Shown: positions 54,573 through 64,000 of the stretch, in pieces | How positions within the stretch are numbered: position 1 is the stretch's first letter | How the letters are laid out: every line of letters starts with the position of its first letter | Assembly (NCBI GenBank): GCA_007745635.1 | Contig: CP036272.1 | Coordinates: forward strand, 6,873,566 to 6,937,565 | Direction: 5' to 3' | Origin: Stieleria bergensis | Lineage (GTDB): Bacteria; Planctomycetota; Planctomycetia; Pirellulales; Pirellulaceae | DNA: 64,000 bases | Made by a program: the position numbers and the translations under genes | Notes under the pieces: model-generated | Databases searched by the model: none | What the model was told of the DNA's origin: nothing | Seen by the model: the letters and a program-made list of their open reading frames with translations, nothing else

Positions 54573-56030
54573 TTATTTCCCGGTGTCACCGGTCTGGCTG
54601 GCCTCTTGAAACAGATCCAGATGTGGCCAGCGGAAACCAGGTTTCTTGTAACGTTTGCTCTGATACTCCTTCTGTTCGGCAATGAAGGTGGCAATGTTCT
54701 CTGGGTCAGCAAAGGGATCGTTGATTTCCAGTTGAAACTCACGCATCGCTTGCAGCAAACGCTCTCGGATTGGCTGATGCTCAGCACTGGCGGCAAGGTT
54801 CTTCCATTCATAGGGATCTGCTTGCAAATCAAACAATTCGTACTGCGGCGGATACAGGAAACTTTGCACCTCCTGTTCTTTGGGTAACTGGCTGTTGCGA
54901 TAACGGGACTCAGCCAATCGATTCAGTACCCGATCGGGATTGAAGACCAGTTTGTAACGCTGATCACGGATCCCAAATTGCATGTACAACAGATTCGGCG
55001 ATGAACCGGTGGTGAACGTATGAATGTATCGCCGCGGCGGAGCCTTTCCGGAATCAAGATCCTGCAGAGCCATACCGGGCAACTCGTCCGGAACCGGGAT
55101 CGAGGCAGCACGCATCATCGTTGGCAGGATGTCAATCGTGGAAACCATGCCGGTTTCGACTTTGCCTTTGGAGAAGTGTTCCGGCGCATTGACGATCATC
55201 GGAATCCGCGTGCCATTCTCGTAAATGCTGCCCTTGCCGCGAGGAAAATCCGCACCATGATCGCTGATGTAAATCACGAATGTATTGTCGCGATTTCCGG
55301 TTTGATCCAGCTTGTCCAGAACCATGCCAATGCCTTCATCCAGGCGGTTCATGCAATTAAAGTAATCGCGAATCTCCTCGCGCAAATGAGGCGTATCGGA
55401 TCCAATCCATGGGAACGGCTTGATCGGCTCAGTGACTTGGCGGGTCGGAAACCCATGCTTTGACCGTGCCACAAATTTCCGATGAGCGTCGGCATAGTTG
55501 ATGATCAGCAAGAACGGCTTGTCCTGTTCCGCCGCGTTCCGCATTACCGTATGAGCTTCTTCGGCATAGGTTTCGATGCTGATCGTTTTGGAGAAGTTCG
55601 AGTTATTAATGGCACGATGATCGATGAAATCCTCCACCAATCGTTCGGGATTAATGTGTGTCTTGCCAAGGAAACCGGTGTAGTAGCCCGCCTGCCGAAA
55701 GTACGCCGGCATCGTTTTAAACTCTTGGTACATCGCAAACCGGTGCGTGGCCAGTCCGATGTGCCCTGTCTGACGAGTGTACAGTCCCGTTAAGAAGACA
55801 GAACGCGATGGACTGCAAACGGAATAGGGCACGTAAGCGCGCGTGTACCGAACACCTCCGGCCGCCAATGAGTCTAAGTGAGGCGTGTGGACGCGTTGTT
55901 CGCCATAGCAACCGAGGTGTTCACTATTGTCTTCCGAGACGATGAACAAAAGGTTCGGCCCAGCAGCCAGCGCTGGCGCCGCCTGCAAGAGCAACACAAC
56001 CCAGAGGATACCCGTGATGAATCGACCCAT
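54573..56030 (-). CDS. Sulfatase, sulfamidase/heparan-N-sulfatase-like
   Basis: 485 residues. Signal peptide ILWVVLLLQAAPALA. Formylglycine motif C72-S-P-S-R (VPYSVCSPSRSVFLTGLYTR), metal ligands in LLFIVSEDNSEHLGCYGEQR, and VIYISDHGADFPRGKGSIYE as the second metal site. Size and motifs fit a small exported sulfatase of the SGSH-like group; the substrate is probably a sulfated glycan. Confidence 0.92.
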   Translation of the reverse strand: MGRFITGILWVVLLLQAAPALAAGPNLLFIVSEDNSEHLGCYGEQRVHTPHLDSLAAGGVRYTRAYVPYSVCSPSRSVFLTGLYTRQTGHIGLATHRFAMYQEFKTMPAYFRQAGYYTGFLGKTHINPERLVEDFIDHRAINNSNFSKTISIETYAEEAHTVMRNAAEQDKPFLLIINYADAHRKFVARSKHGFPTRQVTEPIKPFPWIGSDTPHLREEIRDYFNCMNRLDEGIGMVLDKLDQTGNRDNTFVIYISDHGADFPRGKGSIYENGTRIPMIVNAPEHFSKGKVETGMVSTIDILPTMMRAASIPVPDELPGMALQDLDSGKAPPRRYIHTFTTGSSPNLLYMQFGIRDQRYKLVFNPDRVLNRLAESRYRNSQLPKEQEVQSFLYPPQYELFDLQADPYEWKNLAASAEHQPIRERLLQAMREFQLEINDPFADPENIATFIAEQKEYQSKRYKKPGFRWPHLDLFQEASQTGDTGK

Positions 56031-56289
56031 CGTTTTCCCGTAGTTCGTAGCAGTGTGATTTCACGTGATAGCGTAACCGGCCACGGCCCATCTGGCAACG
56101 AAAGCGAATCGCCGCCAGACAGTGACAGGCTTTCTGGGCCAGGCTGCTTGTTGATTGGCCAGCTTGTTGATTGGCCAGCTGACCTTGGGCCCAGACTTAG
56201 AAGCTTGAAGCGCCACCACCGGCACCCCCGTGCTCGACTCGCTGCTAACGTTCACGGTGGCAATCAAGGCCCGGGCATGGCTCGGCAGG

Positions 56290-59200
56290 CTACGGTTTCG
56301 GTCCAGCTTTCCGCTTGGTCGCGTCTAGCTGTTTGAGCATCACTTCCACGGCTTTTTCGATCTGCTTGTCCTGCCCTTTCTCAGTAGACTCGGGATCGTT
56401 CTTGACCCGATAGTCAGGTTCGGTCTGGTTGTTTTCTAAATACTGGCCCTTGGTATTCTTCATGCCAACCTGAGGCACACCGACTCGCATGTCCCCCGAG
56501 AGCGAGGTTTCCCACCAGACAGCGGTCATGGTGCCGGGGACCGGCATGCCCACCATCTCACCAATCTCCAGCACGTTGTAAGTGTAGGGAAACGCGTGTG
56601 CATCACTGTAGTTGCCTTCGCCGATGACCAAGATCGACGGCTTATTCCACTGGTCCAACGAGTCACCTCGGTATTCGCGGCCACGAACATGCATGGTCAC
56701 ATACTCTTTGCCCATCAGCAGTTTGGCCAGATCGTTGTGCAACCAACCACCACCATTCCATCGGGTGTCGACAACGATGGCTTCTTTGTCAAAGTTACGT
56801 CCCAGGATTTCAGAATAGACAACGCGAAAACTGGAATCGTTCATGCCTCGGACATGCACATAACCAAGCCGCCCGCCGGAAAGCGTTTCCACCAAGTTGC
56901 GACGATTCTTGACCCACCGTTCATACATCAACTGTGACTGAGCAGCCGTCGAGATCGGCATGGTGATTTCATCAAATCGCGTCCCGTCCTCGCGAATCAC
57001 TGATAGTCGAATGCGCTTGCCCGCTTTGTGGTTCAGCAGGCTGGCAAGGTTGGCCGATCCATCCAAGTCCGTTCCATCAATCGCGGCGAGTTTCATGCCG
57101 GCGCGAATCTGGCTTTTGACTTTCTTTAGCGGACTCTTATCAAGAACTTCGGCAATCAACAGTGGACCACTGGTGTCGCGCTGATCGAAAAGCACACCCA
57201 ACGCAGCCGTCTGATCGGCGCCCTTTGCCTTGCTCGGCCGGTAAGACACTCCAATGTGTGATGCATTGAGCTCGCCTGTCATCTCGGCCATTAAGTTCGC
57301 GAGGTCTCGATTGGTGGTGATCGATGGAAGCTTCTTAGCGTAGGCTGCCTTCATTGCCTTCCAGTCAATCCCATGAAAGTCCGGCTTGTAAAATTTATCG
57401 GCTATCTGTCGCCAGCTGTGCTCAAACATGTAGGCCCGCTCCGCCTGGGGCTTCAATGTCATGACAGTGCTCGTCGAGATCGGCTTTGCGCTATCAATCG
57501 AATCAACGGATGCATGGCTAAGCGATGATCCAGACAACATGAAGATCGTCTTTTCATCATCAGAGAATTGGAAGCTTGCACCATCGGCAAGCTTCTTCAG
57601 CAGCTTGGTATCGTCCTCTCGAAAGTCACGCATCCAGAGCTCACTGCCTTCGGCATGGCTCTGCAGGAAGAACAACTTGGACGCATCCTTTAGCAAATAG
57701 AACTGTGTGATTTTGGCGGAGTTCTTGGTCAAACGAACGGTTCGATCGTCGAGCCCCTCCCATTCAACCTGCACTTTGCGAACGTCCTCTTCATCCTCTT
57801 TGTCTTTGTTCGCCTCATCCTTCTTGTTGTCCTCTTTGAGTTCCTGTGCGAGTTCGTACTCTTCCTTGCTGAGCGTGAATTGATCGTACGCATCTTGATT
57901 TAAAAAGGCGGCCATCACATCGTATTCCCGTCCCCAGCTGCCATGATCGCGTTGACCATAGCGAGCGCTGGCCCAATAGATGACATTGCCACCACGATTC
58001 CAGGCAGGTGCTCCATCTTCATAACCGGAGCGGCTAAGATCCACTGGCTGCTCTGAACCATCCGCAGGAAAGATTCCAATGTTGGGAATGAACAATCGCC
58101 CACGAGCCGCATAGTCTGACGTGAGCCATTGACTGTCGGATGACCAAGCGAAGGTAATATCACCGTCGGCATATGAGTAGTTGTGCACCTTGCTGAGCGC
58201 AACATTCGTGTCCCCGGTTTCTCGATTCAGAATCTGAATTTCATCGCGGCCTGCCAGGAAGGCAATTTTTTTGCCGTCGGGTGAATACAGCGGCTGAAAG
58301 CTCTCGGTGTCCGCCGAGTGAATTTCGGCCTCTTCAATCTTGGTTGCGGTAAAGAAGTACTTTTCACGTTTGTCGGTTAATGAAGCTTCATAGAGTTTCC
58401 ACTTTCCATCGCGTTCACCGGCATAGAGCAATGTGCGTCCGTCTTGATGAAAGGACACACTACGCTCTTGTTCAGGTGTATCGGTGATCCGGACGGTGGT
58501 GCCAAAGTCTCGACTAACGACAAAGACTTCGCCGCGTGAGATGATGGCGATCTCTTTTCCGTTGGGTGAAACAGCAAACTCTGACACGCCGCTGAGCTGT
58601 TTGGTTTCATAATCATTGGTTTGGGAATCGGCTTGGAAGCTGATCTCCAACTGCTGTGGGGCTTTGCCGGCTTGCTGGGTGTAGATCAAGCCATGCTGGG
58701 TGTAGCAAAGCAGTCCGCCCTGTGACACGCTAAGATGCCTTACGGGATGTGTTTCAAAGCTGGACAGGCGTTTTTTCTTGCCACCGTTTGCATCCATTCT
58801 CCAGGCATTGAAGTTATTGCCTTGATCCTCAGACAAGTAATAAATCGTCTCACCAAGATAGTAGGGATCGTGATCACCACCTTTGAACGTCGTCAACTGC
58901 GTGTGCTTCCCTGTCTCGACGTTGAATTTCCAGATGTCACGCGCAAAGGCTGAAACGTCATGCTTGCGAAACTCAATTTCGTAAGCTTTTTCGTCTCGAT
59001 AAACGATCTCCTTGCCATCCTGACTGTAACGAGCTTGCGAAGCGGGAATGGTGGTGATCATGCGAGGCGTTCCACCACTGGTTTTGACCTCATACAACTC
59101 GGCTAAGCGGCTGGTGGGAAAGAGGCTTGTCTCGGCGCTGTCATTACGGGCCGAAGAGAACAAGACCGCATGGCCGTCAACCGAAAAATCGGTCGGGACA

Positions 59201-59577
59201 TCATGGGCGCTGTGAAAGGTTAATCGCGTTGCCTTGCCACCTTCAGCCGGCATCACAAACACATCCAGATTGCCGTGGCGATCGCTGGCGAAAGCGAGCT
59301 GCCTGCCATCTCGCGACCAGACGGGGTGTCCGTCCCAAGCGTCGCTTGTCGTCAGCGCCCGCGCCACACCGCCTTTACTGGAAACAACAAACACATCGCC
59401 TTGATGACTGAACGCAATCATGTTTCCGGCTGGAGAGATGGCAGCATGCCGAAACCAATAGCTGAGGTCCTGGCCGAAGGCGGTGGTGGTAAACGCAAAG
59501 ACCACGCCAACGCTAAGAAACAGACGCGACATCAAACGCAGTGACGGTGCATTCATGAGAGGGGTGACTCGAAACAT
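56290..59577 (-). CDS. Tricorn-type S41 peptidase, exported
   Basis: 1095 residues. A signal peptide (LFLSVGVVFAFTTTAFGQ) follows one of three possible Met starts at 59577, 59556 and 59532. Residues ~30-560 form beta-propeller repeats (GKEIVYRDEKAYEI, DGRQLAFASDRHGNLDVFVM, DGKKIAFLAGRDEIQILNRE). A Lys/Glu-rich linker is near 585-610. A PDZ-like domain (SQIRAGMKLAAIDGTDLDGS) precedes the S41 core with the nucleophile Ser in IGEGNYSDAHAFPYTYN and VVDTRWNGGGWLHNDLAKLL. It degrades oligopeptides, probably in the periplasm. Single transcript. Confidence 0.88.
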   Translation of the reverse strand: MFRVTPLMNAPSLRLMSRLFLSVGVVFAFTTTAFGQDLSYWFRHAAISPAGNMIAFSHQGDVFVVSSKGGVARALTTSDAWDGHPVWSRDGRQLAFASDRHGNLDVFVMPAEGGKATRLTFHSAHDVPTDFSVDGHAVLFSSARNDSAETSLFPTSRLAELYEVKTSGGTPRMITTIPASQARYSQDGKEIVYRDEKAYEIEFRKHDVSAFARDIWKFNVETGKHTQLTTFKGGDHDPYYLGETIYYLSEDQGNNFNAWRMDANGGKKKRLSSFETHPVRHLSVSQGGLLCYTQHGLIYTQQAGKAPQQLEISFQADSQTNDYETKQLSGVSEFAVSPNGKEIAIISRGEVFVVSRDFGTTVRITDTPEQERSVSFHQDGRTLLYAGERDGKWKLYEASLTDKREKYFFTATKIEEAEIHSADTESFQPLYSPDGKKIAFLAGRDEIQILNRETGDTNVALSKVHNYSYADGDITFAWSSDSQWLTSDYAARGRLFIPNIGIFPADGSEQPVDLSRSGYEDGAPAWNRGGNVIYWASARYGQRDHGSWGREYDVMAAFLNQDAYDQFTLSKEEYELAQELKEDNKKDEANKDKEDEEDVRKVQVEWEGLDDRTVRLTKNSAKITQFYLLKDASKLFFLQSHAEGSELWMRDFREDDTKLLKKLADGASFQFSDDEKTIFMLSGSSLSHASVDSIDSAKPISTSTVMTLKPQAERAYMFEHSWRQIADKFYKPDFHGIDWKAMKAAYAKKLPSITTNRDLANLMAEMTGELNASHIGVSYRPSKAKGADQTAALGVLFDQRDTSGPLLIAEVLDKSPLKKVKSQIRAGMKLAAIDGTDLDGSANLASLLNHKAGKRIRLSVIREDGTRFDEITMPISTAAQSQLMYERWVKNRRNLVETLSGGRLGYVHVRGMNDSSFRVVYSEILGRNFDKEAIVVDTRWNGGGWLHNDLAKLLMGKEYVTMHVRGREYRGDSLDQWNKPSILVIGEGNYSDAHAFPYTYNVLEIGEMVGMPVPGTMTAVWWETSLSGDMRVGVPQVGMKNTKGQYLENNQTEPDYRVKNDPESTEKGQDKQIEKAVEVMLKQLDATKRKAGPKP

Positions 59578-60391
59578 CTGGGAGGTTCTAACGGCGGATG
59601 ATTTGAATTGTGTTGCAGTCGCACGACAAGCCTGAGTGGCACCGGGCCGTGCTCTGCCGAGCCCGATGACCCACCGCTAAAGCCGTGGAAAACAGGTCGG
59701 CGAAACAGGAACGCGACTGGAGGGCAAGGTCGGCGTAGCGCAATCGATCATGTGCGACAACGGTTCCCTTGTGCGGCTCAGCTCAGCCAGTCAATCAAAC
59801 GCTTCGTCACTGAGCCCCGCCGTCCTGACTCATCATAGTCAGGGTGTAAAGAAGGTGGCTTGGCCAGCCACGGCGGCAAGGAGATTTCGGCCGGAGAAAT
59901 GAATCAGCCCGCAGAGAGGGCAGCTAGCATGCCGAATAGCATGGCCTCAGAGAATCAGAGGCCGACAACAGGGGACGCACTTGCTACCGCAACGTGCTTG
60001 TCTCCAATAGGCATCAAAACACGAGCACGATGCGCCAGCGCGTGCGTCTCTCTTCTTCTTCCATGATTCATGAATTCGTCAGCCCCCCTCTCGCCGCTGG
60101 TTCGCCGGCAGGGGACGGGTCGAGACGACTGGTCGATTTCCCTTTTGCACCTGCGCCGCTGCCGGGCGAACGGCCTCCACCGCGACGACCACCAGCACCG
60201 GCCCCTAGCGTCGCCGCCCCTTTGCCATTGGAAAGTCGAGGAATCGTGCGGAAGTCTGAGCGGGGAGATAAGATTCTGCTATCGTGGAGGTAGGCGAGGT
60301 TTGAATTTCCGTGTGCAGAGATCTTGGGACATCTATCCACGCGCAGTGGTTCCATGTCTCCCATCACCGCACCGTACCAGGAGCAGCCTAA
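59578..60391. other. Long divergent intergenic region with hairpins
   Basis: 814 bases between the tricorn and DKNYY genes. Two adjacent hairpins occur: CCTGACT/AGTCAGG at 59824-59843 and GTGGCT/AGCCAC at 59855-59871. Between 60090 and 60270 the sequence is very GC-rich. AGGAG at 60377-60381 or thereabouts is the DKNYY ribosome binding site. No gene is supported. Confidence 0.35.
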
Positions 60392-61540
60392 ATGACGAGA
60401 CGTTTTTTGCAACGGGCGGTCTTGTGTGTTTGTTTGACCGGAGTTCTTTGTCCCCTTGTTGATGCTGAAGACAACCTTGGATTGGGTTATGTTCGCCGGG
60501 GTGATGCCATTCACTTCGTCGGCGGCGAGAAGAATGCCAACACTGGGGAAGGCACTCGGATCGATCAGCCCGGAAAGGGTGTCATCTTTGGCTTCCGCCG
60601 CTCGATGACGCGTCCCGTCAAACTCTGTGCGGCACCCGATGCGGCCAGTTTCGAAGTATTGTCGGAGGAATACACTCGCGACAAAAACAAGGTCTACTAC
60701 AAGTGGATCAGCCCAGGTCGCTTCTTGATGATTGAGCTGCCGAACGCGGATCCAATGACATTCGCTGTGGTCGGATCGAACCTTGCACGAGACAAGCACC
60801 AAGTGTGGTGGTACGACATTGTGATTCCAGACGCCAATCCAGCAACATTAACGATCGTCAGGGAAGGGTCTGTCTATCGAGACGCGGAGCGCGTCTGGTA
60901 TCAACATCAACTCATTGCCGGCGCCGATGCAGCGTCGTTCCGTCATTTGGGTTCGGGCTACTATCGCGATGCGGAAGCCATTTACTGGGGCCCAAAACCA
61001 ATCGCAGGTGTTGATTTGGCGACCTTTAAGGTCTTAGGTGATTCCTTCATGGCAGTCGATAAAAACCTTGTGTACCGAAGTGGTCAACGACTACCGAACA
61101 TTGACCCGGAGACTTGCCAATTCATTTTGCACGATCCCTATGGCTACCAGATTGTCAGCGACAAGCATGGCGTCTACCTCAATTCACAACGGTTTCTGCA
61201 TGCCGATCCAACTTCCTTTGAAATGATTGACAATCGGGTTGGCAAAGACGAAAACCATGCGTTTCTCGTGGACACTTATCAGTGCAATCCAGTCACACTT
61301 TACTGGGACAAAGATCAACTGAACGTTGAAAAATTGGTTTACGAACACGGCACAAACAAACCACTTGCGATCATTGCGGCGGAAGTCGCCGGCGACAAAC
61401 TGGAAAAGGTTCGCATCTTACCGCCGCCCGGTGAGGCCACGGCAAAACCGGTTTCAGAAGCACAGCTCCAAATCTTTCGCCGCGCCGACCTGATCCAGCA
61501 AATGCAGGCTGCGGGCGACATGCTCAAAGAAGCAAACTAG
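60392..61540 (+). CDS. DKNYY-family exported protein
   Basis: 382 residues. Signal peptide FLQRAVLCVCLTGVLCPLVDA. Repeats of the DKNYY type fill residues ~80-310: YTRDKNKVYYKW, LARDKHQVWWYDI, VYRDAERVWYQHQ, YYRDAEAIYWGPKP, MAVDKNLVYRSGQ, VSDKHGVYLNSQR. Each unit alternates with an ADPxTF-like segment (ADPMTFAVVG, ADAASFRHLG, VDLATFKVLG). The function of DKNYY proteins is unknown. Single gene. Confidence 0.85.
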   Translation: MTRRFLQRAVLCVCLTGVLCPLVDAEDNLGLGYVRRGDAIHFVGGEKNANTGEGTRIDQPGKGVIFGFRRSMTRPVKLCAAPDAASFEVLSEEYTRDKNKVYYKWISPGRFLMIELPNADPMTFAVVGSNLARDKHQVWWYDIVIPDANPATLTIVREGSVYRDAERVWYQHQLIAGADAASFRHLGSGYYRDAEAIYWGPKPIAGVDLATFKVLGDSFMAVDKNLVYRSGQRLPNIDPETCQFILHDPYGYQIVSDKHGVYLNSQRFLHADPTSFEMIDNRVGKDENHAFLVDTYQCNPVTLYWDKDQLNVEKLVYEHGTNKPLAIIAAEVAGDKLEKVRILPPPGEATAKPVSEAQLQIFRRADLIQQMQAAGDMLKEAN

Positions 61541-61612
61541 CGATGCCAGCAAAACCTGCTACCAACGCAGGGTTGAGCTTGCCCTGAACAGCGACGGGTC
61601 TGACTATGAGGT

Positions 61613-64000
61613 TCACTTTTTCTTAGACGTTGGTTTTGGCTGTGCACGCCGCAGTTTCCGGATCACCCTGGCCTTGGCAGGGTTGGGAACGCGACCGGTT
61701 TTGGGTTTCATCGATGGGAGGTTCAATTCGGTTGAGACCAAAACCTGTTGCATGACACGCACTAACTCATCGTGAGAAAGCCTGTCTTCTTTTTGATCCA
61801 ACTTCCTTGAATTCAGCTGTTTGGCAAACGACTCGCACATGTGTTCGCCAAGCATGCGATAGGATTCAAAACGGGCGTTTGAGAACGCTTGATCGATTGT
61901 TGGATCGTTGGGAAACTCAGACTGCTGTTGAAACTTGATCAACTCATCAGACTCATCACCCGTCATGCTAGTTTTGAAGTACAGCAACAATCCTGGCTCG
62001 TCGCGATCCGGATAGTGGATCTGAGCACCAAAAAAGTGAGACTCACTCAGCGACGTTTGTTGATCAATGGAGACGCTCTCCAAGGGCAGGTTCGATTCAT
62101 CAGCGAGTGAAGTGAATTCAATCCCATGTTTTGTTCGTGCATTGCGTAGCAGCTTGGTGAAGTCGGTGAACTCGGACTTCGCATCGCTACCGGCATCGAG
62201 GGCAATCACCAGTCGACAGCGACGCCGCAATAATGGATCAACGCCGAGGTTATCAAAAAAGCCTCCGTCGGCAACGAAGCACAACGACCTGCGTTCTGCG
62301 CGCTGTGTCATACTGAGCAACACACGAATGGGAGAAATGGGCAAGTAACGGTTGATCAAGACGCCAAGTGTATTGGAAACCTTGGGCCGAAAACCTGGGT
62401 TCTCAATCCATTGGCCAAGCCGGACGTTCAAGACGAGCAATAACAGCATGAGCAGCGGATTGCTGGTCAAGTGCAGAATGCTGGTGGCTGCGCCTGAGAC
62501 GGCCATCGCCTCCTCCAGCGAGTACCTGCTATTCATAAAGTCCTTGGTTTTGACGTACTTTGTGCGGGTCGATCCACAGAACCTGTTGGAAAACAGGAAG
62601 TAATCAAACGGCTCGGCACGAGAGTTTCGTTTTCGCCGGCCCGGAAAGTACGCCGAACCAGAAATCAGGTGATACGGATAGCCGCGAGAAACGGTGTCCA
62701 GTTTGGTCAAGGGGATTTTTAGACGATCGTTGGTTTCGTGGACGATCCAGGCATTGGCCAATCGCCCGGCATACTCCTGATGAATTGACGTTGAATTCAA
62801 ATCCACCAGCAACCCCAGTACAAGAAACACGAACCCGGCATAGAACATCACGGAGAGCCGAAAGGTTTGGTCATGAAGTCCGACGACGCCCCAAAAGACG
62901 GTTGCCGGAGATCGTAATGCGCCCGGGTAATACAACTCAAGAAGCTGCCGGTTCGTCTTAATCACCTCCTTCAACAACTGCTTATCGTACTCGTTGTTCA
63001 ATGTGAGTTTTCTCTTATCGATCAAACTGGAGAGGGCATCTGCCCGTTTACGAAGCTTTGCAAAACGACTGAGATCGACGGAACTTCGGTTGCTGGGGAG
63101 CTCAACATGCTGGAAGAAACGGGGGTTGATCAAGCAGCAATTTACGTAGTAAAGCATGACAGACTTCTGGCGAGACACTTTGTCGCGGGACCGCATCATC
63201 CGGACCAGATTATTCCGTTCGAATTCACCAGCAAGCCATTGCATGGGAAGCCGGCTCAAGGATCCCCAAGCCGCCAACATTGAGCCAACTTCGCGCTGTC
63301 GTTCATCGACTTCAGCGCTGCTCTGACGTAGCCGACTGAACTGCTCACGAAGAGCCCTGACATGAATCACTTCAGTATCTTCGAGCGACTTATTGCACTT
63401 CGGAATCACCAACGCGTGCTCGAAGGCCTGGTAACGTTCTAGCTTCGACAAGGCGGTTAGAATGTGATTGTCGCCCTCAGTCGGACCTGCTTTCATGGCA
63501 AACTTATTGATGCGTTTGCCGATGAGATCCGAGGGCGGACTGGATAAGACCTGCTCCCACAACGGTGACAGCACACCCCATTTCTTCCATTCACTGATCT
63601 CCTGTTGCTTCAGCAACAAGTGATAACGATCGGAGTTAAATCCCGAAACGTTTTCGCGAGCAGCGAAAACCAGCAATAGAAACGGAACGCCGAGGATCAA
63701 AATCCGAGTGACCGCCCACAAGCCGACACGACCAACAATCCGTTTCGATTTCCCACTCTCAATCAAGACAGAGGGTTTTAGATAAGGCAATAAGGCAACG
63801 CAAATCGCAATACTAACGATGATGACCAGCGGACGGGTCAAGCGTTCTGGGGAAACCTCTTCACTGATGATTCCCATCCAGTGAGCGAAATGCCCTAACG
63901 AGATATCTCCAGTGCCCAGTAACAAAGCAAACCCAGTCATCAAGGTCACGATGGCCGCCAACAGAAATGGCTTCGCGAATGCGCCAGTGGTGTTGCCACC
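61613..64000 (-). CDS. Patatin-like membrane protein, 5' partial
   Basis: At least 795 codons; the frame is open to the right edge, so the N-terminus and probably the G-x-S-x-G nucleophile elbow lie outside. Visible parts are N-terminal helices (IVTLMTGFALLLGTGDISL, LVIIVSIAICVALLPYL, ILILGVPFLLLVFAA), a soluble region, then SGAATSILHLTSNPLLMLLL and the D-G-G motif CFVADGGFFDNLGVDPLLRR, RLVIALDAGSD, which match the C-terminal half of patatin-like phospholipases. It is probably a lipid acyl hydrolase in the membrane, but the serine must be seen to confirm activity. It ends with a Lys/Arg-rich tail (KPKTGRVPNPAKARVIRKLR). Confidence 0.75.
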   Translation of the reverse strand, partial: GGNTTGAFAKPFLLAAIVTLMTGFALLLGTGDISLGHFAHWMGIISEEVSPERLTRPLVIIVSIAICVALLPYLKPSVLIESGKSKRIVGRVGLWAVTRILILGVPFLLLVFAARENVSGFNSDRYHLLLKQQEISEWKKWGVLSPLWEQVLSSPPSDLIGKRINKFAMKAGPTEGDNHILTALSKLERYQAFEHALVIPKCNKSLEDTEVIHVRALREQFSRLRQSSAEVDERQREVGSMLAAWGSLSRLPMQWLAGEFERNNLVRMMRSRDKVSRQKSVMLYYVNCCLINPRFFQHVELPSNRSSVDLSRFAKLRKRADALSSLIDKRKLTLNNEYDKQLLKEVIKTNRQLLELYYPGALRSPATVFWGVVGLHDQTFRLSVMFYAGFVFLVLGLLVDLNSTSIHQEYAGRLANAWIVHETNDRLKIPLTKLDTVSRGYPYHLISGSAYFPGRRKRNSRAEPFDYFLFSNRFCGSTRTKYVKTKDFMNSRYSLEEAMAVSGAATSILHLTSNPLLMLLLLVLNVRLGQWIENPGFRPKVSNTLGVLINRYLPISPIRVLLSMTQRAERRSLCFVADGGFFDNLGVDPLLRRRCRLVIALDAGSDAKSEFTDFTKLLRNARTKHGIEFTSLADESNLPLESVSIDQQTSLSESHFFGAQIHYPDRDEPGLLLYFKTSMTGDESDELIKFQQQSEFPNDPTIDQAFSNARFESYRMLGEHMCESFAKQLNSRKLDQKEDRLSHDELVRVMQQVLVSTELNLPSMKPKTGRVPNPAKARVIRKLRRAQPKPTSKKK

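Noticed and set aside
60068-60802. 244-codon minus-strand ORF overlapping the DKNYY gene
   Set aside because: Most of it is antisense to the DKNYY signal peptide and repeats, and the remaining Gly/Arg-rich part reflects GC-rich intergenic DNA; no ribosome binding site.

Overview
The window looks like a chromosomal segment of a marine-type planctomycete, most likely Pirellulaceae (Rhodopirellula and relatives). The evidence is the gene content: three planctomycete cytochrome modules (DUF1549/DUF1553 with DUF1501 twice, DUF1592/1588/1585 with DUF1552 once), several sulfatases and sialidase-like proteins, an SHD1-domain protein, a DUF5060 glycoside-hydrolase-like protein and a tricorn-type peptidase. 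Most predicted products are exported. No rRNA, tRNA or CRISPR array was recognised.

Layout. 1-3.3 kb: a DUF1549/DUF1553 protein (5' end outside the window) coupled to a DUF1501 protein. 3.7-12.5 kb, minus strand: an arylsulfatase, a sialidase-like protein and a second DUF1501 - DUF1549/DUF1553 pair. 12.9-13.5 kb: a lipoprotein FKBP isomerase. 13.6-16.9 kb, minus: a D-aminoacylase - RidA - sodium:solute symporter operon. 17.2-19.1 kb, minus: IspH, and a winged-helix regulator overlapping a membrane protein gene; two near-identical CTTTG-N5-CAAAG palindromes flank this regulator pair. 19.2-30.2 kb, minus: a long catabolic cluster (MFS transporter, Gfo/Idh/MocA oxidoreductase, cyclase-family hydrolase, OtnK-like kinase, OtnC-like decarboxylase, a monooxygenase-domain/isopropylmalate-dehydrogenase-type fusion, DUF5060 protein, RraA-like protein), divergent from a LysR regulator. 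Its core genes overlap or nearly touch, and it probably imports and degrades a four-carbon or related acid sugar to a triose phosphate.

31-38 kb: an SHD1 protein with three internal repeats, an FkbM methyltransferase, another sialidase-like protein, and two exported cysteine-rich proteins. The second of these carries eight 21-residue repeats (about 68 Cys in 296 residues) and looks like an exported metallothionein-like protein. 38.3-43.7 kb: DUF1592-type cytochrome, DUF1552 and leucine-rich-repeat proteins in one operon. 43.7-46.7 kb: a methyltransferase and an FAD oxidoreductase convergent with a type III polyketide synthase, a small phenolic-lipid or quinone-like locus.

46.7-51.5 kb is an accessory island. 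An AbiE-like type IV toxin-antitoxin pair with a perfect 20-bp palindrome in its promoter lies between two copies of a composite repeat. Each copy begins with the same broken IS256-like transposase fragment and carries short hairpins; one stem shows a compensatory base-pair change. Beside it a cyclic-nucleotide-binding gene is broken by an internal stop. 51.6-64 kb returns to ordinary genes: DUF389 membrane protein, PhyH dioxygenase, sulfatase, tricorn-like peptidase, DKNYY protein, and a patatin-like membrane protein running off the right edge.

All family names rest on reading motifs by eye; none was tested by a database search.
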